Assembly: GCA_029582265.1 (NCBI GenBank)
Contig: CM055831.1
Location: forward strand, 30,504,189-30,568,188
Length of the DNA stretch: 64,000 bases
Direction: 5' to 3'
Origin: Zoroaster sp. YZ-2022
Lineage: Eukaryota > Echinodermata > Asteroidea > Forcipulatida > Zoroasteridae
Positions 12,552-23,536 of this stretch are shown one piece after another (position 1 is the first letter of the stretch; each line of letters opens with the position of its first letter). Below the pieces are notes generated by a model that worked only from the letters and a program-made list of their open reading frames with translations, searched no databases and had not been told where the DNA came from. The position numbers and the translations under genes are program-made.

Positions 12552-14049
12552 CTGCGTTTGTTCATGTCATTTGACCCCAAAACCCATTGTTCATTGCGCA
12601 GACAATTCCGAATAGGTCTCGAGTCCACGGGAGTCGATACTTACGCTAGGCTGGCTCGCGAGACCTCAGCGTTCACCAACGGACAAAACAAACCCATTTA
12701 TTTCACTGTCACAACTACCTACAAAACTACATTAACTTACATATATATTCTATATCCTCAGTGGAGTATCATACGTTGTCTTGATGACATTTTGTATATT
12801 CCTGATGTTTAAAGTCGTCACATTCTTCGACAATTTCACCACGTGCGAAATTCCAAGGCGCCATTTTCAAAATTAACCCCCCCCCCCCTCCGGCTACACA
12901 CACTAGCAATGCGTATGCGTATATAAAAGGCACTGCGCAAGCACAGGATCCAAGAGGGCGCGTGGTGACAATTATGCTAAGTTTTTCTAGGAAAGAAAGT
13001 GATTTGCATTTTGTTTAATATTTGAATAAGAAAGAAGTGACATATTTACAATAGTGGAGTAGTTAAGGGGGAGAACGTTACCCCACAAATTTCCAGTGTT
13101 CCCCAGGTTTCCCCCACGAAAAATCCCGATAGTGCCCAAAAAAAGAAAAGAAAAAGAAAAGGGATTCGAGAGTGAAGAGATAATGACTCCATTCGACTGA
13201 GTTACAGAATTAAATAAATTCTTATGACTATTGTAAAAATCCCACTGTACCAATGAATTGTCATGTTCTCGTTCAACAATTAAATATAAATCCATATTAC
13301 TGGGAAAGACTTGCAAAGACTTCCAAAGTGATGCAGTTGTGATTTATTGATGAAAGCTTTGCTTTTTTAAGTGATTCGAAAAATTATAACTGATACAATT
13401 ACTGAGGGAAACATCTATGTCAAATAGGAGACAGGGGAGGGGGATTTTATGATGTGCTTGTTTGAATATAGTGGTCGAGACAGTTACATGGCTGAAATGA
13501 AATGGGTCATAACCAAAATAGAGGCACCTTTGTAGGATACAGGGATGTAAATATCGATTTTCACTCGATTCAAGCCATCAAAGCAGGCTTGTATTTTTTA
13601 TTTATTTATTTTTTTGCAGAGGTGGTTTGAAATGCCTACCCCCCCCCCTCAAAAATATCCCCACACTTAGCCCCACCTAAATATTTTCTCACATATACCC
13701 TTGTCCAGCGATTTTGAAGGCGTTTCATTTTTATTGCTATAGTTAATCAGTCAGCACATTGGCTTCCATGCCCCCCCAAACAAAAATTAATAAATAAAAT
13801 AAATTATTATTATTATTTTTTTTTTAATTTAAAATAATGAAAATAATGCCAGTGCTGGTAGTATAGCTCAATATGGATTGCTGAATTATAGGGGAAATTG
13901 TTCCAGGGAGTTAACAAGTGAAGACAGACAAAATGTAGACAATAAGATCAAAATAAAAGTTTGGTACATAATGGTTTTAGAAGTTTAATATTAGGTATGG
14001 CAAAACTCATGTCTTGGCTTGCTGGGGGAGGGAGTGAACCGTCCAGATG
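12552..14049. other. Unit 2 noncoding spacer
   Basis: No gene is supported. It is collinear with 5700-7330 and 20273-21235 (landmarks GTCCACGGGAGTCGATACTT and AATAATGAAAATAATGCCA). It contains poly-C and poly-T tracts that differ in length between paralogs. Confidence 0.5.
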
Positions 14050-14225
14050 AGATTGTATAAGGGAAGGTTATACAACATTGGTAATGTTGGCAAAACTGCT
14101 TCTATGAGTATGCTTACTCTCTTTGAATCAAGATATACATTGAAGGGGAGGTACAACATTGGTCATGTTGGCAAAACTGCTTCTATGAGTATGCTTACTC
14201 TCTTTGAATCAAGATATTGACACAT
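14050..14225. repeat. 81-bp minisatellite, unit 2 (about 2 copies)
   Basis: Two copies of the minisatellite described at 7340 and 21236, in the same relative position in the unit. Confidence 0.8.
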
Positions 14226-14489
14226 ACATTAAAAAACATCCTATGAAAGTTTAAGCAAAAACGCGAAAATTGTTAAATGCATTGTTGTTATGCGGAATTT
14301 AGGAAAGAGTAGTCTTTCCTAAATTCAAGTTGGAAATTATTTCACTTTTCTAAATTATTACAGCAGATAAAATAATTTCTAGAGGAGATTCATACCATCA
14401 GCTTTACAAAGTAAGTTTTACATTAGAATTTGAACATTTGGTAATTTTGTAATTACCAATCCTATACCTTAGCTTTAAAGGAAAACATC

Positions 14490-14700
14490 ATTTTGAAAAT
14501 ATGACAACTTTCCATTGTCTACTGGTGGGGATAATTATTTAAAAGCTAAACTTGATGTGTAGTTGGTAAAAAGTAACAGTCATCCTGAAAACAAAATATG
14601 ACAACTTTCCATTGCCTACTAGTGGGGATAATTATTTGAAAGCTAAACTTGATGTGTACCGGTAGTTGGTAAAAAATAACAGTTTTCTGGAAACAAAATA
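14490..14700. repeat. Satellite monomers, unit 2
   Basis: Two monomers of the ATAATTATTTGAAAGCTAAA satellite. Unit 1 has eight. Confidence 0.75.
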
Positions 14701-14710
14701 TTCTTTTTAA

Positions 14711-15005
14711 CCCTCCTACTACTACAAGGGTCAAAATCAGTCAAAATGTTGAAATAGTTCCCAAGGTATATCTAGTGCACTTTAATAAAAGTCAAACACT
14801 GTCAAACCTTACAGGTCAAAATAAGTCGACTGTTTTTGACTGGTAAAAAGCATTGTATTGTATTGTTCAGGGTGATCAAAATGACAGTAAAAACCAGTCA
14901 AAAATGCCCCTGTGTGCACATTTGGGTCAACAGTCAAAAACAGGCAGTTGACTGGTTTTGACCTCAACAGCAACTTTCCACTAAAGTGCATCAATAGTAG
15001 GAGGG
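14711..15005. mobile_element. piggyBac-like MITE (a), TTAA target duplication
   Basis: A 295-bp element begins CCCTCCTACTA and ends TAGTAGGAGGG, with TTAA on both sides (14707-14710 and 15006-15009). The TTAA duplication and CCC-starting TIR match the piggyBac superfamily. It has no transposase. The interior is rich in GTCAAAA/TTTTGAC motifs. The second haplotype's copy is cut by the assembly gap. Confidence 0.8.
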
Positions 15006-15908
15006 TTAATGTGCTTTCATTTCAGAGAATTCAGAAAACTCAACAAAATATGCACATTTACTTTTCATGACTTGTATACTTTTAGACGCATTGATTTTGA
15101 GGACATCATTGGCCCATTAGGTCAAAAAAAGTCTCAGCACATCAGCATTTTTGATTTCCTTTTTTCAAAATTGTTGGATTGATGGGAATACCATGCTGTA
15201 TTTTAAACGACTTTTTCACATTGGGGTATGAACGTTTGCCCAATTTGTAAGGCCTCTCTTAGCCACCATACTTTGTACATGGCAAATTTGGTCCCTGTGT
15301 GTAGACATATCACATATTTCCCTGTGGCAAAAAAAAAGGTTTACTGAAAATAAAAAGTGCATCACCGCACCAATTTTGAAGCAGACCTATGACCAGAAAC
15401 CTGAGACCTTTTTTTGTGTGGCCAATTGGTCAGCTTGCCCAATATAAACACCATGGAAGAATAAAGTTGACACCATTGGCATTCATTTAACACCCAGTAT
15501 TGGATGGGTATACTTGTTGGGTATATAGAAGACATCAGAATAGAAGACATGTTTATACAATATACATTCTATAAAAACACAAAATAGTAAACTGTATTAA
15601 ATTAAACAATTATGATAATAAACAATGATGTAAATAAATTGACATGAAAATGTAGGACAAGTTTCATGAACGAAATATCACTCCAAAAATGGGCTATTGT
15701 CTCAGAAGTAGCTTAATGAGTGAAAGAAGAAAATGTCACAAAAAAATTGTTTATTTTTCATTGGTGTGGATCCTCTGATGACTTCTTAATTAGTTGCTTC
15801 CATATGAAAAAAAATATTACTACAGAAACCAGACAAATGGTTTCTCATTGGTGGATCCTGTGGTCATTTTATGTGAGAAGGATATTTAGCACAATGTTAC
15901 AACCCAAG
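15006..15908. other. Conserved 3' flank of gene C1 with relic fingers
   Basis: This is the paralog of 130-795 and 9005-9767. The part nearest the gene (about 15720-15908) is decayed zinc-finger sequence on the minus strand. It includes a candidate AATAAA (TTTATT on the plus strand near 15750) that could serve as a polyadenylation signal. Confidence 0.6.
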
Positions 15909-17067
15909 TCATTTATTAGTGTGGACTTTCTGATGACGTCTTAGATGGCCTCCTTGTGAGAAGGATTTTCCACAAATGTCACAGACAAATGGTTTCTCAT
16001 TGGTGTGTACCCTCCGATGACATCTTAGATTGCTTTCATGTGAGAAGGATTTTCCACAAATGTCACAGGTAAATGGTTTCTCATTGGTGTGTACCTCCGA
16101 TGACGTCTTAGATCAAGCTTCACAGGAGAAGGATTTTCCACAAATGTCACAGACAAATGGTTTCTCATTGGTGTGTACCTCTGATGACATCTTAGATTGC
16201 CTCCTTGTGAAAAGGATTTTCCACAAATGTCACAGGTAAATGGTTTCTCATTGGTGTGTACCTCCGATGACATCTTAGATTGCCTCCTTGTGAAAAGGAT
16301 TTTCCACAAATGTTACAGGTAAATGGTTTTTCATTGGTGTACCTCCGATGACATCTTAGACTGCTTCCATGTGAGAAGGATTTTCCACAAATGTCACAGG
16401 TAAATTGTTTCTCATTGGTGTGTACCCTCCAATGACGTCTTTAGATTGCCTCCTTGTGAAAAAGGATTTTCCACAAATGTCACAGGTAAATGGTTTTTCA
16501 TTGGTGTGTACCCTCCGATGACATCTTAGACTGCTTCCACGTGAGAAGGATTTTCCACAAATGTCACAGACAAATGGTTTCATTGGTGTGGGACAATTTG
16601 ATGCCTTCTTAGTGAGCTTCCTTGGGTAAAAAGATTTGCCACAAATTTTACAGACAAATGGTTTTCATTGGTGTGTACCTCTGATGACATCTTAGATTGC
16701 CTCCTTGTGAGAAGGATTTTCCACAAAATGTCACTGACAAATGGTTTCTCATTGGTGTGGACCTCTGATGATGTCTTAGATTGGCTACTCGTGAAAAGGA
16801 TTTTCCACAAATGTCACAGACAAATGGTTTCTCATTGGTGGACCCTCCGATGACGCCTTAGATTGGCTACTCGTGAAAAGGATTTTTCCACAAATGTCAC
16901 AGACAAATGGTTTTCTTGGTGTGGACAATTTGATGCGTTCTTAGTGAGCTTCCTTGGGTGAAGGATTTGCCACAAATTTTACAAACAAATGGTTTCTCAT
17001 TGGTGTACCCTCTGATGACGCCTTTACATTGCTTCCATGTGAGAATTGTTTCATTTGTTAGATCCAT
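15909..17067 (-). pseudogene. C2H2 zinc-finger gene C, first copy, frameshifted
   Basis: This is the first-contig copy of the gene that is intact at 42604-43773. It has the same order of 13 fingers but at least ten frame breaks. Most are one- or two-base changes in homopolymers or dinucleotides (ACCTCC for ACCCTCC, CTTTAG for CTTAG, ACAAAATG for ACAAATG, GGTTTTC for GGTTTCTC). One stretch near 16110 (ATCAAGCTTCAC) replaces the finger-helix sequence seen in the other copy. The pattern looks like unpolished long-read consensus in a repeat more than gene death. Treat it as the same gene as 42604-43773. Confidence 0.8.
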
Positions 17068-18290
17068 TGGATGACTTGTGATCTCAGGTTGAGAACACAA
17101 CAATCAAACGGCTTGTCATTGGTGAAGACCCTCTCCCGACTCAAACCAGCTTTCTATATTAAGGAAAAATAAAGGTAATTTAATAAAATATTTACTAAAG
17201 CAGGAAGTCGACAGCATCAGAGCAAGGTTGAAATTTCCCTAGACCATCACCAGCCAAAGTGGATTAACAGAATGACTACTACAACTGCTTGGTTTGATAG
17301 TCTGGGGGCTAATGTACAAATATAAGAAATACATCATCACAATTTTTTTAACAAATCAATGATTTTTTTGCTGACACCATAAGGCAGTTCTTTAGCATGG
17401 TGGAGTATAACTCATCCTATAAACTTATTCAAATATTCTTGAAAATTGTGCAACCAATTTTCAAGCTAAGTTTTGAGACATTAAAGGGGGACTGTAATAA
17501 AAAAAAAATTTTGAGACCCACCTGTGTTTATTTAATCACTGATTTCTGAGTACAAGTATTTCAAAACAATGTTTGAAGTGTTTGGGGGAGGCAACCCCAC
17601 CCCATGGTGGAAGCTTCATTTGCATAAGATATGTGACGTAAGGTCGGGAAGATCCGATGTGAACATGATGTACAAAAGTCAGAACGGATAGTCTGTTCTG
17701 CTGGGAATACCAAAGCGGTCCGTTGGGAACACGCCAGCGATCCCCCGGGCATACGCAAACGGTCCCGAGGAATGGAGCTGTATGCCCAGCGGAACGCCTC
17801 GACTGGGCACACGTGAGCATACCGCGATCCAAAGTGATCGTTCCTTTGTGAACAGTGGATACTGCAACACTCCGCCAACTGTGAATGGGCAGAAAAATGT
17901 AATACATTGTGTTTTACCGATGCGGGCATAGTAGCACAGTTAGTGCACTACTACTGCACGAAAATAATTACAATTACAAAATTAATGATTTTGACATTCA
18001 AATAAAACAACGGTGCAGTATTCATAATAACACATACACTGAGTCACTCTATTTTAAGGTCTTTTTATTTTTACTAATTAGGACAAGTTTGTTTTTAGTC
18101 GAAGCAAACACAAAATGTTGCAATGCAGGAGTGAAGAGGAGTGCTTAAAATTGATATGAAATGTGGCTGCTTTTTGTTTTTGTTATACAAGTCTCATAAT
18201 TACTTCATTCATAAATAGCCATAATCGGTAGGCCTTTACACACATTAAGCCTACACTGAATCCTTGATAGCTGGTTATGAAGCTTGGCGT
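17068..18290. other. Gene C 5' flank plus unit-3-specific insert
   Basis: 17068-17490 is the conserved 5' flank, with the AT-rich element near 17172-17190. From about 17491 to 18290 the sequence replaces what units 1 and 2 have there. It includes a GC-richer core with about three degenerate 22-bp repeats at 17700-17770 (GGTCC or GATCC every 22 bases). Overlapping short ORFs on this block are by-products of the repeat. No protein domain is recognised. Confidence 0.5.
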
Positions 18291-18353
18291 TTTGGCAAAA
18301 ATGGGACGGAATACAAACATGCCTTCATACATAAACACAAGAGTGAGCAGCAG

Positions 18354-18600
18354 TTAGTCAGGTGTGAAATGAACGCAATAAGAAGAAGATACAAGAAGCA
18401 GAGTCACTTACTGGTCCTGGGACTGGACAATAGAGGGATTACACATGAATAGATAGAGGTACCATACTATAAGAGAGGAAGTTAGTCAGGTGTGAAATGA
18501 ACACAAAAGAAGAAGATACAAGAAGCAGAGTCATGTACTGGTCCTGGGACTGGACAATAGAGGGATTACACATGAATGGATAGAGGTACCAGGAGTTTTT
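18354..18600. repeat. Tandem 126-bp duplication
   Basis: Two adjacent near-identical copies contain GTTAGTCAGGTGTGAAATGA and CTGGTCCTGGGACTGGACAA. A related pair is at 11837-12060 and the second haplotype's pair is at 45054-45300. Confidence 0.75.
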
Positions 18601-18782
18601 GGCTTGAAGAAGGGATTATGAGATTTTTGAAAAACAAAGAGTCAGATAGGTGGAGTAAAACAAAACAGATAAATAAACTAACAAGCAAAACAAATGTAAA
18701 ACAAATGAAGAAATATCTGTGGAGAAAGAAAAAATAATTAATTTTCTATGCAAATTCATTTTTTGAATAAAAAATTGTTCCC

Positions 18783-20271
18783 TGAAATATAACCAATAAT
18801 GTTATCTTACCTACCTAGTAAGGTGGACAACATATGGATGATGATGGACATATACTTCAAATTATTCCCGGATATTTATTTCATGAAAAATCAGGCATTT
18901 TTGGTATACAATGACTTCCTCAGTCATGTCAGTTTGATCTTGTCAACTCCCCCATAAGTGACCAACACGCTCATTGTACAAGCACAGTGGCAACTATAAT
19001 AGGATCCTTCTATTTTCTGAAGGGTAGGATTTTTATAGCAGGGAAATAAAGTCCGAAAACCATCTTAAAAATAGCTTTCGCTTTCTGTACCCCCAAAAAA
19101 CGATCAAAGTCATTTTTTAACTCATAACTGGTTAGTGGTTGCAATTTTTTTTTCAAAACCTTAAAAGTAAGCAGCGGGTAGAATGTCGTATCCGACCGCC
19201 ACTTTTTCTCATTCAATATAACCATTAATGTAATCTTACCTACCTAGTAAGGTGGAGAACATATGGACATATGTGACCTGTCACCACGAAACCCGGACAA
19301 AGTTGGAAAATTTTATTTTAAGTTTTTGGTATTTTCATATTCTCCAGTTCATAAGCTTTTGAATGATTATAAACTTGTAGGGGTAACCCTTTTTTAGTAA
19401 TCCCCTCAGGAGGGGATTAAGTCCCCCCCCCAACATGCCCAATCAATAACAAGTCAATCAGAGAACAGAAGGCTTTTGTACAGGAAGTCCACACTTCTTG
19501 TTCACCAACAACGCTCCAAAATTAGGGTAAACAAGTATTTTACCTTAACGGATTTAATTTATTTTTAAAGAAAAATGATAGATGAATATGTAAAGCATAC
19601 GGTCATCCCAAAAATCCAAAATGGACAATTCCACCCTGAAATGACTTTGCACGTTGTTTACCTCGAAATGGATTGGTGTGACTTTGTCCGGTTTCGTGGT
19701 GACATGTCACATGATGGACATATACTTCAAATTATTCCAGGATATTTATTTCATGAAAATCAGACATTATTTTTGCATACGATGACTTCCTCAGTCATGT
19801 CAGTTTGACCTTGTCAACTCCCCCATAAGTATAAACCAACACGGTCATTGTACACAAGGTTTATCGCTAATAGCAACAAGGAATCATGGGATGTCTGTGG
19901 GTGCAACAGCGCAACTGCGTGCCATGCAAACAAACAAAATATTGTTGACGTCACGCAAGCCCCTCCAAACAGATGCCCCAAATTGTATCCCAGTATGCTT
20001 TATGGCTGTTGCTTACGTAGCGCTATTTGCAATATACCTTATGCGCAGTGGCAACTATAATAGTATCCTTCTATTTTCTGAAGGGGAGGATTTTTGTAGA
20101 CAGTCAGGAAATCAAGTCCAAAAACATTATAAAAGTGGATTTTAAAGAGTTTTTCGCTTCCTGTACCCCCAAAAATCGAATTTGTAACGTGGTTAGGCCT
20201 AACAGTTAGTGGTTGCAATTTTTTTCTTCTTAAAAAAACCTTAAAAAGTAGCGGTCGGATACGACATTATT
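18783..20271. mobile_element. Foldback MITE composite with two nested insertions
   Basis: A truncated module (18783-19178) is followed by a fuller GAATGTCG-TIR element (19179-20271). The latter is interrupted by an insertion with long TIRs at 19273-19710 and one of about 190 bp at 19854-20041. Units 1 and 2 supply uninterrupted versions at the corresponding sites, for example the CATTGTACATGCGCAGTGG junction in unit 1 near 4713. Confidence 0.65.
19273..19710. mobile_element. Nested TIR element with palindromic termini
   Basis: A 438-bp element starts GTGACCTGTCACCACGAAAC and ends with the near inverse, finishing GTGACATGTCAC (itself a perfect palindrome). The TIR is about 30 bp with one or two differences. 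It lies inside the foldback MITE. The ORF seen inside (about 19575) is not conserved as a protein and runs out into the flanking MITE. Confidence 0.65.
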
Positions 20272-21235
20272 TGCTGCGTTTGTTCATGTCATTTGTCCCC
20301 AAAACCCAATTCCCATAATTCATTGCGCAGACAGTTCCGAATAGGTCTCGAGTCCACGGGAGTCGATACTTACGCTAGGCTGGCTCTCGAGACATCAACG
20401 TTCACAACGGACAAAACAAACCCATTTATTTCACTGTCACAACTAACTACATTAACTTACATATATATTCTATATCCTCAATGGAGTACTATCATACGTT
20501 GTCTCGATGACATTTTGTATATTCCTGTATAAAGTCGTCACATTCTTCGATAAGTTCACCACGTGCGTAAATCCAAAGCGCCATTTTCAAAATTAACCAA
20601 CCCCCCCCCCCCCCCCCCCCACACACAGAGCAATGCGCGTGCGTATTATAAAAGGCACTGCGTAAGCGCAGGATCCAAGAGGGCGCGTGGTGACAACTAT
20701 GCTAAGTTTTTCTACGTACCCCACGAAAAATCCCGACAGTGCCCCATAAAAGGGAAAACCCATACCCCGTTCCCATCCCCACTGAAAAAGTCCTGGCTAC
20801 GCCGCTGGTTCACAAAGACGAATGAGAACAGCATATTTCACTGTCGACTACGTTGTAGGCCTATAAAATTATTCTTTTGTAAGGAAATTTCTGTTTGATC
20901 CAGAAAGTTAAGAGATAATGACCCCATATTTTTTCTCACATATACCTTCGTCCAGCGATTTTGAAGGCGCTTCTTTTTTCACTGCCGCTAGTAAAGTCAG
21001 TCGGCAAATTGTCTTCCATGCCGCCCCCCCCCCCCCCCCCCAAAAAACCACAAAAACATATAAATAAATAATTTTAAATATTTTAAATAATGAAAATAAT
21101 GCCAGTGCTGGTAGCATAGCTCGATATGGATTTCTGAATAAAAAGCAAATTTTGTTCCAAGTGAAGACAGACAAATGTAGACAATAAGATCAAAATAAAA
21201 GAAAAATGTACAAAATGCTTTTAGAAGTTTAATAT
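20272..21235. other. Unit 3 noncoding spacer with long poly-C tracts
   Basis: No gene is supported. It is collinear with 5700-7330 and 12552-14049. Poly-C runs near 20598-20620 and 21022-21040 are long here but absent or short in the second copy (about 47300 and 47718). Confidence 0.5.
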
Positions 21236-22160
21236 TATACATTAAAGGAAGGTACAACATTGCTTCTATGAGTATGTTTTCTCTCTTTGAATCAAGATAT
21301 ACATTGAAGGGAAGGTACAACATTGGTAATGTTGGCAAAACTGCTTCTATGAGTATGCTTACTCTCTTTGAATCAAGATATACATTGAAGGGAAGGTACA
21401 ACATTGGTAATTAAGTAAGACTAATTGCGGTGACACCATGTGGAATCTCAATTGAGTAGTAATTAGTTATGAAAAGAACTGGGGGTACAACTCGACGTTT
21501 CGATCAGTATGCTCTGATTGTCCTCAGGAGAATGCCGGACTCTGGAAAATGCTGCTGCTTAAGTAGACTGCTGGAGGATCATCCCATGAATGGATGCTGG
21601 AGGATTAGTTCTGAAGCACGCAGGCGGGAACTGTGAGACTATGAGACTAGGATCCTAGGGGTTGGGGGAGAGTGTGTGCTCACTGAACTGAATCAGTTGT
21701 TAACAAGCACAGGGGATATACATTAAAGGGAAGGTACAGCATTTGTAATGTTGGCCAAATTAGATATTGAAAGGAAGGTACAACATTGGTAATGTTGGCC
21801 ATCTGCTTCTGTGAGTATGCTTACTCTCTTTGAATCAAGATATACATTGAAGGGAAGGTACAACATTGGTAACATTGGTAACGTTAGCAAAACTGCTTCT
21901 ATGAGTATACCTACTCTCTTTGAATCAAGATTATACATTGAAGGGAAGGTACAACATTGGTAATGTTGGCCAAACTGCTTCTATGAGTATGCTTACTCTC
22001 TATGAATCAAGATATACATTGAAGGGAAGGTACAACATTGGTAATGTTGGCCAAACTGCTTCTATGAGTATGCTTACTCTCTTTGAATCAAGGTATACAT
22101 TGAAGGGAAGGTACAACATTGATAATGTTGGCAAAATGCTTCTATTTGAATCAAGATATT
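21236..22160. repeat. 81-bp minisatellite, unit 3, split by an insertion
   Basis: The period is exactly 81 bp in the right part (GAAGGG at 21940, 22021 and 22102). Because 81 is a multiple of three, open frames run through several units on both strands. That is a by-product and not evidence of coding. A unit-foreign segment of about 300 bp (21414-21716) interrupts the array. Confidence 0.85.
21414..21716 (-). mobile_element. Insertion in minisatellite with hammerhead-like motif
   Basis: This segment breaks the 81-bp array. Its minus strand holds CTGAGGA (21521-21527) and GAAAC (21497-21501), separated by a stem ATCAG/CTGAT with a 6-base loop. That resembles the CUGANGA...GAAA core of the hammerhead motifs known in Penelope-like retroelements. 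A closed third stem and a cleavage triplet are not convincingly visible, so activity is doubtful and the family assignment tentative. Confidence 0.35.
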
Positions 22161-22196
22161 TACATACACATTAGCAAACCAACCTGTGACATTTTA

Positions 22197-22385
22197 AGCT
22201 TACTACACTGTGTCTTTAACTCTCCTATACATGGAGGCCACTCCGAACCACCAAATTATGTTCTTAAGCAACTTTCAGTACATGTACAAGCGTACTGTCC
22301 TTTCCAAGTAATCTTACAAAATCAACTGTGTGCCACCCAAAGTCACTGTAAATGTTTGAACATATTAGTATGGCCTGCAATGTTC
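22197..22385. mobile_element. Truncated left half of a CCCTCCTA-type MITE
   Basis: It starts TTAACTCTCCTATACATGGA and matches the left half of the MITE at 31568-31878 (shared ACAAAATCAACTGTGTGCCA). The right half and right TIR are missing. Confidence 0.65.
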
Positions 22386-22869
22386 TAATTTTGTTTCCAT
22401 GGAATTTCTGACTTGACTCACAATGGCGATTTTTTTTTAATCGTGATTTAATTTTTTAATAGCGATTTGCTGATATATTGATAAGTTAAAAAGGTTCTCG
22501 ATATCGTAAGCAAATAAAATAAGGTATCACAATATTGGATATTATCGTGTTATCGCCCAAACCTACTATTGGTGAAGATAATTACTTGAAAGCTAAACTT
22601 GATGTGTAGTTTGCAAAAAGTAACCCTCCTAGTACGGCTGTATGCACTTTAGTGGGAAGTTGCCATAGAGGTCAAAACCAGTCAACTTCCTGTTTTGATT
22701 GTTGACCCAAATGTGCACACAGGGGCACTTTTGACTGTTTTTTACTGTCATTTTGACCACCCTGAAACAATACCAAACAATGCTTTTAATATTAAAAAAA
22801 AACAGTTGACTCATTTTGACCTGTAAATGTACTCACTACACGTAAGGTTTGACAGTGTTCGACTTTTAA

Positions 22870-23026
22870 AGAAGCAGTATCGTCATGATATAAACAGGGC
22901 ATGGAATCGGAATGCTAGTTTTAGATTAACAATACCCAACATGATAAGGTCATATTAAATCTTAAACTAGGACATCAATTCCATGTCCTGTCGAAAGTCT
23001 GCTCTAATCATGACAATACTGCCCCT
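22870..23026. mobile_element. Nested MITE, AGAAGCAGTAT...ATACTGCCCCT, TTAA flanks
   Basis: This 157-bp foldback element lies between TTAA at 22866-22869 and 23027-23030. Its arms share a GCAGTAT(C/T)GTCATGAT block. A diverged relative lies at 39997-40203. Confidence 0.65.
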
Positions 23027-23503
23027 TTAAGTGCACTAGACATGCCTTGGCAAGTATATCAACATTAATCTTAAACTAGGACATCAATTCCATGTCCTGT
23101 CGAAAGTCTGCTCTAATCATGCCGATACTGCCCCTTTAAGTGCACTAGACATACCTTGGCAAGTATATCAACATTAATCTTAAACAAGGACATCAATTCC
23201 ATGTCCTGTCGAAAGTCTGCTATAATCATGACGATACTGCCCCTTTAAGTGCACTAGACATACCTTGGCAAGTATATCAACATTAATCTTAAACAAGGAC
23301 ATCAATTCCATGTCCTGTCGAAAGTCTGCTCTAATCATGACGATACTGCCCCTTTAAGTGCACTAGACATACCTTGGCAAGTATATCAACATTAATCTTA
23401 AACAAGGACATCAATTCCATGTCCTGTCGAAAGTCTGCTCTAATCATGACGATACTGCCCCTTTAAGTGCACTAGATATATCTTGGCAAGTATATCAACA
23501 TTT
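22969..23503. repeat. 109-bp tandem repeat, five copies
   Basis: The unit start AGGACATCAATTCCATGTCC lies at 22969, 23078, 23187, 23296 and 23405, exactly 109 bp apart. Each unit contains a hairpin GGACAT/ATGTCC. It joins the right arm of the nested MITE to about 40 bp of the outer MITE, so amplification happened after nesting. Confidence 0.9.
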
Positions 23504-23536
23504 TGACTGATTTTGACCCTTGTAGTAGTAGGAGGG

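Larger units (their letters stand above)
22624..23536. mobile_element. piggyBac-like MITE (b), with nested MITE and satellite
   Basis: The outer ends are CCCTCCTAGTA and TAGTAGGAGGG. The interior is element (a) at 14711 in reverse orientation. A second TTAA-flanked MITE (22870-23026) and its tandem expansion sit inside. The outer target is GTAA/TTTA rather than perfect TTAA. The uninterrupted site AAAAAGTAACAGTCATCCTG occurs in the unit 1 and 2 satellites. Confidence 0.75.

Noticed and set aside
17536..17929. Overlapping 120-residue minus-strand ORFs
   Set aside because: Three overlapping frames over a 22-bp repeat, with frame shifts between haplotypes and no domain.
19575..19808. 77-residue ORF (MIDEYVKHTVIPK) as a gene
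   Set aside because: It lies inside a MITE, crosses its boundary, and its C-terminal part changes between copies.
21920..22174. 27-residue repeat protein from the 81-bp minisatellite
   Set aside because: Frames on both strands are open because 81 is divisible by three, and units 1 and 2 do not keep the frame.
22969..23503. CRISPR-like array
   Set aside because: Units are near identical over the full 109 bp with no variable spacers, and the DNA is eukaryotic.
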